A DNA stretch of 64,000 bases, from contig NC_135187.1 in the NCBI RefSeq assembly GCF_041146795.1, forward strand, positions 537,501 through 601,500, in the 5' to 3' direction. The stretch comes from Maylandia zebra. Taxonomy: Eukaryota; Chordata; Actinopteri; Cichliformes; Cichlidae. Within the stretch, counting starts at the first letter, position 1; every line of letters starts with the position of its first letter. The notes under the pieces were generated by a model. It was not told where the DNA came from. It did not search any database and worked only from the letters and a program-made list of their open reading frames with translations. This document shows, one piece after another, positions 22,742-32,373 of the stretch. A program made the translations under genes and the position numbers.

Positions 22742-23519
22742 GTAAGTTTCTTTGACTTCTACATGAAATTAATCGAGATTATTTTGCTGAAAAGGTTAAA
22801 AAATTGGGGTTTATTTTCTGATTTTTAAATAATTTTGCAGATGATATTTAGTTTGATGAAGAAACTCGTTTTTCTCTGTTTGGTCATTTTCACAGTGTGT
22901 ATATAACCATAAATTATAATGTTATTAGAAAATACTGTTAGTTATTGGAGACGCTGCTTTAGTTCATGATTCTGTCCACAAAGATTAGATTAAAAAATGT
23001 GACTCAAAGAAAACATATTATAGTATTAAATGATATTTTTCATAATAATGACCAAAGAAAGAGCGTGTAAAGATTTTTCCTGGGAATCTTTGCACGTGTT
23101 GTCCTCAGTCTTCCTTTTTAATGACATGTAACATCCTCATTCTAACATCATAATGTGACTGATTGAAGCACATGCTACACTAGTATGTTTATTGGAGATG
23201 TAAAACGTCTTAGAGGCTTTAAAGGATATCTAAATGTTGAGGTGAGCCTGTGGTCATGCTTAGCAGTGATACCTGTAAATCTCCATTTGACTTTGTTCAT
23301 GAAACTAAACTGAGATTTCCCTGCTTACAATATAAAGCGCCTTGAGGCGACTGTTGTTGTAAAAGTAGATTGAACTGAAAAATGATTAGTGAGCTCAGAG
23401 AGGGAAGTGAAACACTGAAGACCAGAACCAGCAGCCTCCCCAGCTGCAGCCAACAGGGTGGAGGTTCTCTTCTTGTTGCATGAAATTTCTTCATATTGTC
23501 TCTCTGTGTCCTCCTCCAG
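22742..23519 (+). other. J1-C1 intron
   Basis: Donor GTAAGT at 22742 and acceptor CTCCTCCAG ending at 23519. It contains a short L2/SINE-type tail block near 23330-23380 (TATAAAGCGCCTTGAGGCGA). Its 3' half differs from the J-C introns of the reverse clusters. No gene lies within. Confidence 0.7.
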
Positions 23520-23848
23520 TGGGACAAGTTGCACCCACCCTGACGGTGCTGCCCCCATCCAGAGAGGAGCTGCAGCAGGGGAAGGCCACGCTCATGTGCC
23601 TGGCCAACAAGGGCTTCCCCTCAGACTGGAGTCTGTCCTGGAAGGTGGACGGCAGCAGCAGCAGCAGCTGGGAGGAGGGCAGGAGCCCAGGGGTGCTGCA
23701 GGAGGACGGCCTCTACAGCTGGAGCAGCACCCTGAGGCTCCCTGCAGACCAGTGGGAGAAGGTGAGCTCTGTGACCTGTGAGGCCACCCAGGGCTCCCAC
23801 ACTTCTCTCTCACAGACACTGAGGAGAGACCAGTGTTCCCAGTCCTGA
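23520..23848 (+). CDS. Immunoglobulin light chain constant exon C1 (kappa-like, type L1)
   Basis: A single exon of 109 residues plus stop, entered in phase 1 from J1. It starts [17 protein letters not shown]. Intradomain cysteines are at residues 27 and 87, the core Trp at 41, and the terminal RRDQC cysteine (106) pairs with the heavy chain. A Ser run (46-50) lies in the loop after KVDG. Length and ending are those of teleost type L1 light chains. It differs from the reverse C exons mainly in its first residues (VGQVAPT versus SDARPT) and in one position (VSSVTC versus VGSVTC). AATAAA follows at 23931. With V1 and J1 it makes a complete forward cluster. Confidence 0.92.
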
Positions 23849-24130
23849 GCTGACTCGCTGGTTTTCCTCTGCAAGTGTCTCTCTTTCTGTCACTCGTCTT
23901 TGTTTTGTTCATCATTTCACTGTTTGACACAATAAAGATTCATTCAAAGAAACTCTCGTTCCACTTCTGCTCTTTTTAACTTGCACAGATTGAGATCCTT
24001 TCACAATAAACACAGTTGTTCTTCACTCAGGGGTTTCAAACTCATGGTCCGGGGGCCACTTGCTGCCCATATATTGACGCGAAGAAATAAAATGCAGTTT
24101 GTCCCTTGAAGGGACTTTTTCTGTTCGGGA
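23570..24130. repeat. Left arm of inverted duplication (C exon plus 3' flank)
   Basis: The C1 coding end, its polyadenylation region and the flank through GGGTTTCAAACTCATGG and CAGTTTGTCCCTTGAAGGGA reappear inverted at 27872-28410. The outer part (CAGGGGTTTCAAACTCATGG, GGGGCCAC) also resembles hAT/Charlie-type transposon ends. Confidence 0.8.
23931..23936 (+). terminator. Polyadenylation signal of C1
   Basis: AATAAA, 83 bp after the C1 stop. The same signal is conserved in mirror orientation after each reverse C exon. Confidence 0.8.
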
Positions 24131-24153
24131 GGAAGTTTTCAGTGTCTTAGCTA

Positions 24154-24770
24154 TGTTATGGCCCTGTCCATAATCTGTTTTGGTGGCTGTTGTTGTCTGT
24201 GCCTTTAAGTTTTGCAGGTCCCGGAGTGGATGAGCTGACGGCTGCTGATTGGTCCCCTGGCCATGTGATCTTCTTCAAATCCCTCACCAGCAGTTGTCCT
24301 GGGGCAGCTACTGACAGCAGCAGCAGACCTGACCCTGGCCTCCAAAACCTGAGACTTGTGTGCCTGTGATTTTTGGGCCTTTCTGAGTTTTGTATATAGT
24401 GTGTATATTAGCTTTCATTGTAAATAGCACATTGTAAATAGCACTGCAACAGAAGGGGTGAGCTGCCGTATTGTTTTTCCTTGCACTGTTTTCTCCTGTT
24501 TATTTCAGTTAGGGAGTTAGGTGTAGCGCTTGTCTTTTGTTTGATGTTTGATTTCACATAGGGTTTTAGATAGCACCTCCTCCTGACTTAGCTTGTTTTG
24601 TTTGTTATTTTGGCCTTTGTTCACCCTGGAGCTTCATTTTTGCAGTGTAGATAATAAAACACGATTCACTAAGGAATTGGTTTCCCTCTGTGTATGGTTT
24701 TGGGGACCAGGGCGGGGCAGTCTTTTCAAACTTATGTTGCGTTCCTGTACCCCTAGACTGGGGCGTAACA
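24154..24770 (+). mobile_element. Solo LTR of an LTR retrotransposon
   Basis: Begins TGTTATGGCC and ends GGGGCGTAACA (TG...CA with short inverted ends), flanked by GCTA on both sides (24150-24153 and 24771-24774), a 4-bp target duplication. An AATAAA lies at about 24652. No internal region remains, so it is a solo LTR left by LTR-LTR recombination. Family uncertain, Ty3/gypsy-like. It is unrelated to the LTR at 33.2 kb. Confidence 0.7.
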
Positions 24771-24774
24771 GCTA

Positions 24775-25083
24775 ATATAGCCAAAATATCCTATTAGAGC
24801 GATTAGAACATGCTGTAGGTATTACAGGTACTGCACTGCAGTGGTTTGTATCATATCTATCTAATAGACTCCAGTTTGTGCATGTAAATGGAGAGTCCTC
24901 TTCACACACTGAGGTTAATTATGGAGTTCCACAGGGTTCAGTGCTAGGACCAATTCTGTTTACATTATACATGCTTCCCTTAGGCAGCATCATTAGAAGA
25001 CATAGCATACATTTACACTGCTATGCAGATGACACCCAGCTCTATCTGTCCACCAATGATTTAACATGGGCGCTTCTATTTTA
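24775..25083 (+). mobile_element. LINE reverse-transcriptase fragment (L2-like)
   Basis: Encodes [20 protein letters not shown] and [14 protein letters not shown], that is the QGSxLGP and YADD catalytic blocks of a non-LTR reverse transcriptase. It starts beside the solo LTR, which apparently inserted next to or in it. It is truncated at both ends. Confidence 0.8.
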
Positions 25084-25654
25084 ACTGGTGCATCCTTTCT
25101 GGTCTTTACAGTAGTAGTTCAGTGGGTGCAGAAATACTGATCATTTACACACAATTTATGAAGTTCAGCCTCACAAATCTGATCATTTTCTCTTTCACAA
25201 ACCTGTCTATGCACACAAATGTCTAAACATGTCCTCACTCACAAAACCTTAGATGTGCACCAATCGCCCGACACGCACAGATCACGTCACATGCCCACGT
25301 GGGGGTTTCCGCCACAGCCACACAGATCCACAAATGTAAGCTGCTTTCAAGTTCCAGTGTGAAACTGGGACATCTGGTCTTTCACTGTGTACCTGCATTT
25401 TGTTTTGCGTTTTTAGCTTGTTTGTTTGTTTGTTTTTGGTTTATTGCAAATAAAATGGACATTTGTATGCATGCAGCAGCATGATAAAGAGTAAATATAC
25501 TGCAGTTTACAATACACAACCATAAACAATGCAGTCAAAATAAAAGTGCCACAGGCGCCTGCCTGGCCTTGTGGTGTGAGACAATGCAGGAAGTGGAGTG
25601 TTTTTGAGGCACACCTGGACAACATCACTGACACTGTGACATCCTAAAACCTTC

Positions 25655-26260
25655 TGCGTATACAATAACAACAAACCCTGGTTTACAGGAAAATTCAGGG
25701 ATAATGCCGCCTACAGGCGTGGGCACAGAGTCCTGTATACCCAGGCCAGAAACATACTGACAAAGGAGATCAGGGTAGCAAAGAGGCGCTACACTGAAAC
25801 ACTAAAAATGGGTTTTCAGCTAACAATCATCTTTCCCCAAGAAACACTCTGTTAATTAATGACAGACATGTTGCCCTGACGTCTGTAGTAAAGACATGAG
25901 TGTTGACCTATCTGCAAACATCACACGCTCCCTGGTGCAGGTCAGTGGATGATGCTGTCAGCACAGGAATGCACTTCAAGCTGGAACACCTTGACTGCCC
26001 TGGTACACGTAATAGGATCTGTAATAGGATCAGGTTGTGGACTTCAGCTCAACTCCAAACTACCCAGCTCACTGTCCCAGCCTCCATCTGTCAGTGGATC
26101 ACTGGTGAGGCACATCCAGCACCTGGAAAATTTGCAGTGGCAACCCAGTGGAGGTGTCCTACACAGATGGCTGCACAGCAAAAGTCAAGTGTGTCAAAAC
26201 CTTAAGTTTGCAGATGACATTACAGTCAGGATCAGGTTCTGTCATCAGGGTTTGCTGGAT
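25655..26260 (+). mobile_element. LINE fragment (jockey/Rex1-like), endonuclease-RT linker and RT
   Basis: Frames encode RDNAAYRRGHRVLYTQARN, ILTKEIRVAKRRYTETLK, SVDDAVSTGMHFKLEHLD, VPASICQWIT and LKFADDITV. These are the linker, RT core and DD motif of the abundant fish jockey-like LINE, in several frames with internal losses, so it is dead. Same family as the fragments at 4.1 and 20.4-21.5 kb. Confidence 0.75.
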
Positions 26261-26557
26261 TGTGTCTATTTCCCAGGTGAGAGTGCCAATGGTGCAAGTG
26301 AGGGTCTCATTCTCAGGGGTAACCCGAGGGGACACAGGACACAGAGAGTCCTGAAACATGGACGCTAACATAAAACATCCTTTACGTTTTACTTACACAT
26401 TGTGAGATATTTTTAAGTCGCTACATATTTCATGTATTCGATGAAGGATGAATGGAGCGTGAGGTAAATATCAAAGATAAGTAAGTAGTGTTGAACTGAG
26501 AACAGGGATGAGTTTTCTGTGAAAGGAAGAAAATATATGTTGACAAAAGTTTCATCA

Positions 26558-26613
26558 GTGATGTGCTGAGGACAGTTACAGCTCACTGACTCTGTGTTTG
26601 CATGTGTGTCGCT
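26558..26613 (+). promoter_or_regulatory. Orphan V-type promoter relic
   Basis: GTGATGTGCTGAGGAC, CACTGACTCTGTG and the octamer-like GTTTGCAT (26596-26603) match the block upstream of V1-V4 closely. No leader, V exon or RSS follows in the next kilobase, so the V segment once attached is gone. Confidence 0.65.
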
Positions 26614-27118
26614 ACTCCCAGACGTTATTTTTAAGAACTGAAAATGTCCACAACAGGTTTCAGTACCAGCAGACTCGTTATGTTGTGTGCTCTGAAAAAG
26701 TTCAGTATAAAATACACTGAGTGCTTTGGTTTTTCCTCCAGACTCTGAGAATATGTAAGGAGGAAGATTTCAGTGGCAGCGATAATAAATGTTAACATGG
26801 TCTGAATGCAGGTGAGTGAAATGATTTTGGAACGTAGGATTGTAAGTTATAAATAAAAGAAAACTGACATAGTTGTGCTTTCATTTAAGATCAGGGGTGT
26901 CAAATGAGCCGTGGGCCAAAGCTGACACTGTCGTCTTATTGGACGGCCACTTTAGTGTTCAAGTAGTACAAAAAAAAGAAGAAGAAGAAGAAAGAAAGAA
27001 CACAAATATTTCCAAAAAGTGTTTTGTTTGGTTGTTTTTTTATTTGAATATTGTATAACATGAACACAGATTCACATATTGTATATTGTATATTGTATAT
27101 TGTATAACATGAACACAA

Positions 27119-27628
27119 TTTTAATTTCACTCCACTGGCTACCTGTACATTTTAGGATTGTTTTTAAAATTCTCTTATTTGCTTTTAAATCTCTTAATGG
27201 CCTGGCCCCCCCCTACCTCTCGGAGCTACTACAACCATATAAACCTGCCCGTTCCCTTAGGTCCGCCAATCAGCAGCTCCTTAAGGTACCAAAAACTAAG
27301 TATAAATCTAAAGGTGATCGTGCTTTTGCTGTAGTTGCTCCAAAGTTGTGGAATGATCTACCCTTGCATGTTAGGCAGGCCTCTTCTGTCTCTGAATTTA
27401 AAAGTCTTCTTAAAACATATTTATTCGCTGAAGCCTTTGGCATTGATTAGAGGGGTTGACTCAATTTGTTTTGACATGTTTCAATTTATTTTAGTTTTTT
27501 AGTTATTTATTTTATCTTATCTCATTTTAATTTTCTTTACTTATGCTTTTAGCATGTACAGCACTTTGTGAACTCTGGTTTTATGTTAAAGTGATTTATA
27601 AATAAAGGTGGTATGGTATGGTATGGTA
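27119..27628 (+). mobile_element. LINE 3' end (L2/Maui-like)
   Basis: Encodes the RT C-terminus: ISLHWLPVHFRIVFKILLFA, LNGLAPPYLSELL, GDRAFAVVAPKLWNDLPLHV and FKSLLKTYLF. It is followed by a 3' UTR with GCACTTTGTGAACTCTGG and a (GGTAT)n tail at about 27608-27628. It is 5'-truncated. Preceded by a short TATTG tandem tract (about 27076-27105). Confidence 0.85.
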
Positions 27629-27924
27629 TTCTTTTTCCTCCTTCTTAACTAACTGAAGCCTTTCATTGAACTGCCAAATAAAGTCATTGGTCCTCTGTCT
27701 GCAGACATGTAGCAGTACGTCTGCTGTCATTGTGTTCGTACTTAACAGAATCAAAATGCAGACATAAGTGAACACATTAGTCACTGAACCTCAGCATGTT
27801 TGTACTCTCTGCTCATGTTGCAGTCATATTAAATCATTTTTGTTTTTTTAAAGAACTTTGCACTTAACAACAAACAAAAAAGTCACTTCAAGGGACAAAC
27901 TGCATTTTATTTCTTCACGTCAAT

Positions 27925-27958
27925 ATATGGGCAGCAAGTGGCCACTTGCTGCCCATAT
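27925..27958. repeat. Perfect 34-bp palindrome
   Basis: ATATGGGCAGCAAGTGG (27925-27941) is followed directly by its exact reverse complement (27942-27958), with no loop. The mirror arm near 24 kb has only one half of it (CCACTTGCTGCCCATAT), so the second half was added here. Confidence 0.9.
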
Positions 27959-28142
27959 ACTGCCACGAGTTTGAAACCCCTGAGTGAAGAACAACTGTGT
28001 TTATTGTGAAAGGATCTCAATCTGTGCAAGTTAAAAAGAGCAGAAGTGGAACGAGAGTTTCTTTGAATGAATCTTTATTGTGTCAAACAGTGAAATGATG
28101 AACAAAACAAAGACGAGTGACAGAAAGAGAGAGAGAGTCAGC

Positions 28143-28410
28143 TCAGGACTGGGAACACTGGTCTCTCCTCAGTGTCTGTGAGAGAGGAGTGTGGGAGCCC
28201 TGGGTGGCCTCACAGGTCACAGAGCCCACCTTCTCCCACTGGTCTGCAGGGAGCCTCAGGGTGCTGCTCCAGCTGTAGAGGCCGTCCTCCTGCAGCACCC
28301 CTGGGCTCCTGCCCTCCTCCCAGCTGCTGCTGCTGCTGCCGTCCACCTTCCAGGACAGACTCCAGTCTGAGGGGAAGCCCTTGTTGGCCAGGCACATGAG
28401 CGTGGCCTTC
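28143..28410 (-). pseudogene. Immunoglobulin light chain constant exon C(a), 5'-truncated
   Basis: From [13 protein letters not shown] to the stop it matches C(b) and C(c) almost fully, with SHTPLSQ for SHTSLSQ. The first 20 or so codons, the splice acceptor and part of the intron are replaced: about 150 bp present in the 31-kb copy is lost and a 5-nt filler (TGCGG, plus strand) stands at the junction. Without an acceptor and with no J nearby it cannot make a light chain. Reverse orientation, opposite to C1. Confidence 0.9.
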
Positions 28411-29579
28411 TGCGGGGACTTTCTGACAGATGTTTTTCTGCTCCACCAGTCACTCACTCACACAGTGTTTCACTTCCCTTTAACAAAGCTCTCATGCACA
28501 TCAGCGCACTCACAGTCCTCATGTGACCTGAAGATCAACAAACTGCACTGGGGCCAAACTGTTACACAGCATCTCAGTAATTATCTTCAGCATCAACTTC
28601 TAATTATCTGCATGGTTTTAGTGTTTAATACAAAATATAACACACTTTGAACAAATATTCAGTTATTTACATTCAACATTTTAATCATTTCATTTGGTGC
28701 ATTTCTACAATCATAATTACTGTTAAACTATCACCAGCTGATCATTTCACTGATAAAGACCCTGCAGCTCATCAGGTTATACTAACACATTTCAGTTTAA
28801 CAAAAGCTGAACTTTCTAAGTCAGTTTAGAAAAATTCTGTTGATGATCATTTTAATAACACAAACACTAAAACATTAAGTATAGATGTTTTTCATTGTTT
28901 ACATTGTAGACTTTTATATAGGAAATTAAAGATGTTGTTTAATGATGAAAGCGCGTTTATCCACATGCTGTTATAAAAACAGTGACATCTACTATTACAG
29001 GATCGTACCACAGAATGACTCCTCCCACTCATTTCTGAGCATCTGTTAATTCTCATTAAATATTATAATAGTGTGTTAAAGTCAAATGAACACCAGTACA
29101 ATCACATGTGTGTTTCTGTTATTAGTTTCCTGAAAACCCTCTCCTGCCTAATCATTTCCTGATAACATTTACATTTACAATCATTGATTACACAGCAGTG
29201 GAGAGTAGACTTTATCACAGTAGATGTCTTTCTGAAAGTGCTGTAACTAAGTTTAAGAATATAATCCACCCACTGTTATCATGTTGTCATGGGCCTGTTG
29301 AGTGTGGGATTTTTCATAGCACTGGGCTCCACCTTCAGGTGGAGACTCCAATCAGCCTTCACACCTGACTGCAATCAAGTCACCGGCAGTGTGAACGCTG
29401 CCATCGTACCAGACTGCTTAGTTTAAAAATGTTCTATCTTTGCGACCAACTAATTCTGGAATATGTAAAACTGTGAAGGTAATATCATAGTTTGCATGAG
29501 AAAAACAGCGAGTAGAGCCACGAGTGAGAAGGAAAGGTGGTGATGTGCTGAGGACGGCTCCAGCTGACTGACTCTGTGT
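28411..29579. other. Mosaic of light-chain flanks plus a LINE scrap
   Basis: 28411-28758 is J-C intron sequence of the reverse C type. From about 28759 it switches to the 3' flank of a V segment, matching sequence after V2 from 30276. About 29118-29275 is a fragment of the LINE seen at 46.5 kb (CTGAAAACCCTCTCCTG). The rest is the conserved V upstream flank. No complete gene. Confidence 0.7.
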
Positions 29580-29587
29580 GTTTGCAT
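29580..29587 (+). promoter_or_regulatory. Octamer-like element of the V2 promoter
   Basis: GTTTGCAT, 93 bp upstream of the V2 leader ATG, identical in context to V1. Confidence 0.65.
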
Positions 29588-29679
29588 ACGTGTCCTGCCT
29601 CTGCTCACAGCCCTTAAGAGGCCAGTGTTGATCAGTGTCTGTCCAGGCCTTTCAGAGACACTGACACGCCGGCAGCACA

Positions 29680-30173
29680 ATGATGATGTCACTGACTCTA
29701 CTGCTGGCCACCCTGGGGCTCCTTGTTCAGGGTGAGACTCTCTGTGAGCGCGTGGCTTCAGCGTGAACACTGAAACCAGCAGCAGTGACCTTCTTCCATC
29801 TGTTCTCCATCTTCTGTTTGGATGCTGATCATCTTTCTCCACGCTGGATTTGTCTCAGTAACCCTTCTCCTTTTTTCCATCTTTTCCAGGTTCATCAGGA
29901 CAAATCATCGTGACTCAGTCTCCTGGAGCTCAGTCTGTGGTTGCAGGGCAGTCTGTCTCCATCACATGTAGAACCAGTACAAGTGTTGGTGACTGGCTTC
30001 ACTGGTACCTTCAGAAACCTGGCAAAGCTCCTAAACTCCTGATTTATAAAGCTACAAATCGTCAGTCTGGAGTTTCAGATCGTTTCAGTGGAAGTGGATC
30101 TGGTACTGACTTCACTCTGAGCAGGCTGAAGATTCAGGAGTTTATTACTGTCAGCAGGGTAGCAACTTGTTCA
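29680..30173 (+). pseudogene. Immunoglobulin light chain variable segment V2, frameshifted
   Basis: Leader exon 29680-29731, V exon from 29890. It is the same gene as V3/V4 ([39 protein letters not shown]) up to TDFTLS. There 13 nt present in V3 and V4 (ATCAGAGGAGTCC) are missing, so the frame changes before the EDSGVYYC block and the second domain cysteine is lost. The recombination signal is intact, so it could still recombine, but out of frame. Its leader intron keeps 12 nt that V3 and V4 lack and V1 has, so it branches outside V3/V4. Confidence 0.9.
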
Positions 30174-30201
30174 CACAGCGATACAGCGCCGTACAAAAAC
30201 C
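30174..30201 (+). promoter_or_regulatory. V2 recombination signal, 12-bp spacer
   Basis: Heptamer CACAGCG (30174-30180), 12-bp spacer, nonamer ACAAAAACC (30193-30201); intact despite the dead V exon. Confidence 0.9.
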
Positions 30202-31062
30202 TCCCTCAGCTTTAGAGGAACTGTCTCAACAGCTGCACTCAGACTAAAGACTAACTTAGCTGTGAAGGAAACAAACACTGTGCAGCTCATCAGGTTATAC
30301 TAACACATTTCAGTTTAACAAAAACTGAACTTTCTAAGTCAGTTTTGAAAAATTCTGTTGATGATCATTTTAATAACACAAATGCAGGCCATTTACAAAT
30401 ACTAAAACATTAAGTATGGATGTTTTTTATTGTTTACATTGTAGACTTTTATATAGGAAATTAAAGATGTTGTTTAATGATGAAAGCACGTTTTATCCAC
30501 GTGCTGTTATAAAAACAGTGACATCTACTATTACAGGATCGTACCACAGAATGACTCCTCCCACTCATTTCTGAGCATCGGATAATTCTCATTAAATATT
30601 ATAATAGTGTGTTAAAGTCAAATGAACACCAGTACAATCACATGTGTGTTTCTGAACTCTGCACCACCTATCAGCCTTATTTAGACAGTCGCAGGTGGAT
30701 GAGGCCGTGGGGGTCTCAGTCTCTATAACAACAAGTTATTTTAATGTCATCATTAAGAGTTGACAACAATGTGTGATTGAACACTGGGAACTTCTTAAAT
30801 ATTAAACAGTTTGAGGTACTTTGGTGTTTCTTTTATTGTTGTAACTTTAATATGTTTTTCTGAAACATTTCGCATTCAGACTCTGATGCTGTACAAGTGG
30901 GACTACCTGTATGAATAACGGTGAACTAAAAAATTTAAATTTAAGCTCAGTTAAAAAGGGCAGAAGTGGAACGAGAGTTTCTTTGAATGAATCTTTATTG
31001 TGTCAAACAGTGAAATGATGAACAAAACAAAGACGAGTGACAGAAAAAGAGAGAGAGTCAGC
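30202..31062. other. V2 3' flank and C(b) downstream region
   Basis: Non-coding DNA between convergent V2 and C(b), with the C(b) polyadenylation signal TTTATT (minus-strand AATAAA) at 30994-30999. Near-identical copies lie at 47.6-48.45 and 50.65-51.5 kb. Confidence 0.8.
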
Positions 31063-31388
31063 TCAGGACTGGGAACACTGGTCTCTCCTCAGTGTCTGTG
31101 AGAGAGAAGTGTGGGAGCCCTGGGTGGCCTCACAGGTCACAGAGCCCACCTTCTCCCACTGGTCTGCAGGGAGCCTCAGGGTGCTGCTCCAGCTGTAGAG
31201 GCCGTCCTCCTGCAGCACCCCTGGGCTCCTGCCCTCCTCCCAGCTGCTGCTGCTGCTGCCGTCCACCTTCCAGGACAGACTCCAGTCTGAGGGGAAGCCC
31301 TTGTTGGCCAGGCACATGAGCGTGGCCTTCCCCTGCTGCAGCTCCTCTCTGGAGGGGGGCAGCACCGTCAGGGTGGGACGAGCGTCAC
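31063..31388 (-). CDS. Immunoglobulin light chain constant exon C(b)
   Basis: A 108-residue exon plus stop. The acceptor (CTCCTAG on the minus strand) precedes 31388 and the phase-1 entry gives [16 protein letters not shown]. Paired cysteines, core Trp and the terminal RRDQCSQS are intact. It is transcribed leftward from J(b) at 32.3 kb through a 908-bp intron. V2 lies on the other side in the opposite orientation. Inversion between the V and J signals would place this exon downstream of the joined V-J. It looks functional; its local partner V2 is dead. Confidence 0.92.
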
Positions 31389-32296
31389 CTAGGAGACACC
31401 AATCAGCTTAGAGGACAGGGAGCACACGGCACAGCTGGCAGTAACGCCTTCACTGTGTGAGAGCAGATCTTCTCCTTTAAGGACTTTCTGACAGATGTTT
31501 TTCTGCTCCACCAGTCACTCACTCACACAGTGTTTCACTTCCCTTTAACAAAGCTGTCATGCACATCAGCGCACTCACAGTCCTCATGTGACCTGAAGCT
31601 CAACAAACTGCACTGGGGCCAAACTGTTACACAGCATCTCAGTAATTATCTTCAGCATCAACTTCTAATTATCTGCATGGTTTTAGTGTTTAATACAAAA
31701 TATAACACACTTTGAACAAATATTCAGTTATTTACATTCAACATTTTAATCATTTCATTTGGTGCATTTCTACAATCATAATTACTGTTAAACTATCACC
31801 AGCTGATCATTTCACTGATAAAGACGTTATCTGCTAAACCGAACCCGTCAGAATATTTCAACATAAGCCAGATTTAAACAAGATAAATATTCTCAGACAG
31901 TTTCAAACTGAGGTCAAAGACAAAGTGGGACATTTTTAAAACTAACAGATGTGTCAGAAACACTAAGAAATGATCTCCAGTCACACTGTCCTGAGTCCTT
32001 TTAATTCTGCAGCAGGTTTAAAGAGTACATTTTCTTTAATCCTTTAAATTGTTCCTGTTTAAAAATGGAACACGTGAGGACAGGTTCAGTAAAGGAGCGA
32101 AACAAAAATGTGATGTGACTGAGTTCAGCTCACAGGAAAATGATGTTCAATGATTTGACATTTGAGCACAAACTTACTTCCAACAAAGTTGTAGACTTTA
32201 AAATTCTTTAAAATTTTACTTTATAGAGTTCAATGTAGATCCTTCAAACAAACGATTACTCTTGAAATAATAAAATAACCACAAAATTTGACTTAC
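31389..32296 (-). other. J(b)-C(b) intron
   Basis: Bounded by acceptor and donor signals on the minus strand. Near 32172-32184 the string CTTACTTCCAAC repeats the J 3' end plus donor and may be a worn second J; no RSS accompanies it. Confidence 0.7.
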
Positions 32297-32334
32297 TTCC
32301 AACATCCAGCCTGGTTCCTCCACCGAAAGTCCAC
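32297..32334 (-). CDS. Immunoglobulin light chain joining segment J(b)
   Basis: 38 nt on the minus strand reading [12 protein letters not shown] plus one base, then donor GTAAGT. The canonical FGxG motif is present. Phase fits C(b), giving LDVG-SDARPT. The only functional-looking J between 28 and 52 kb. Confidence 0.92.
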
Positions 32335-32373
32335 CACAGTGATACAAACTGACTGAGTGGTCGTACAAAAACC
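32335..32373 (-). promoter_or_regulatory. J(b) recombination signal, 23-bp spacer
   Basis: On the minus strand nonamer GGTTTTTGT, 23-bp spacer, heptamer CACTGTG. It points the same way along the chromosome as the V2-V4 signals, so joining with them requires inversion. Confidence 0.92.

Larger units (their letters stand above)
27872..28410. repeat. Right arm of inverted duplication
   Basis: Mirror copy of 23570-24130, carrying the truncated C(a) exon, its polyadenylation region (TTTATT at 28074-28079) and the flank ending in TCACTTCAAGGGACAAACTG. The hinge between the arms is about 3.7 kb of mobile-element debris. Confidence 0.8.

Noticed and set aside
26889-26960. hAT/Charlie-type end (CAGGGGTGTCAAATGAGCCG) as a full element
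   Set aside because: Only one end is recognisable; no partner terminus or target duplication was found.
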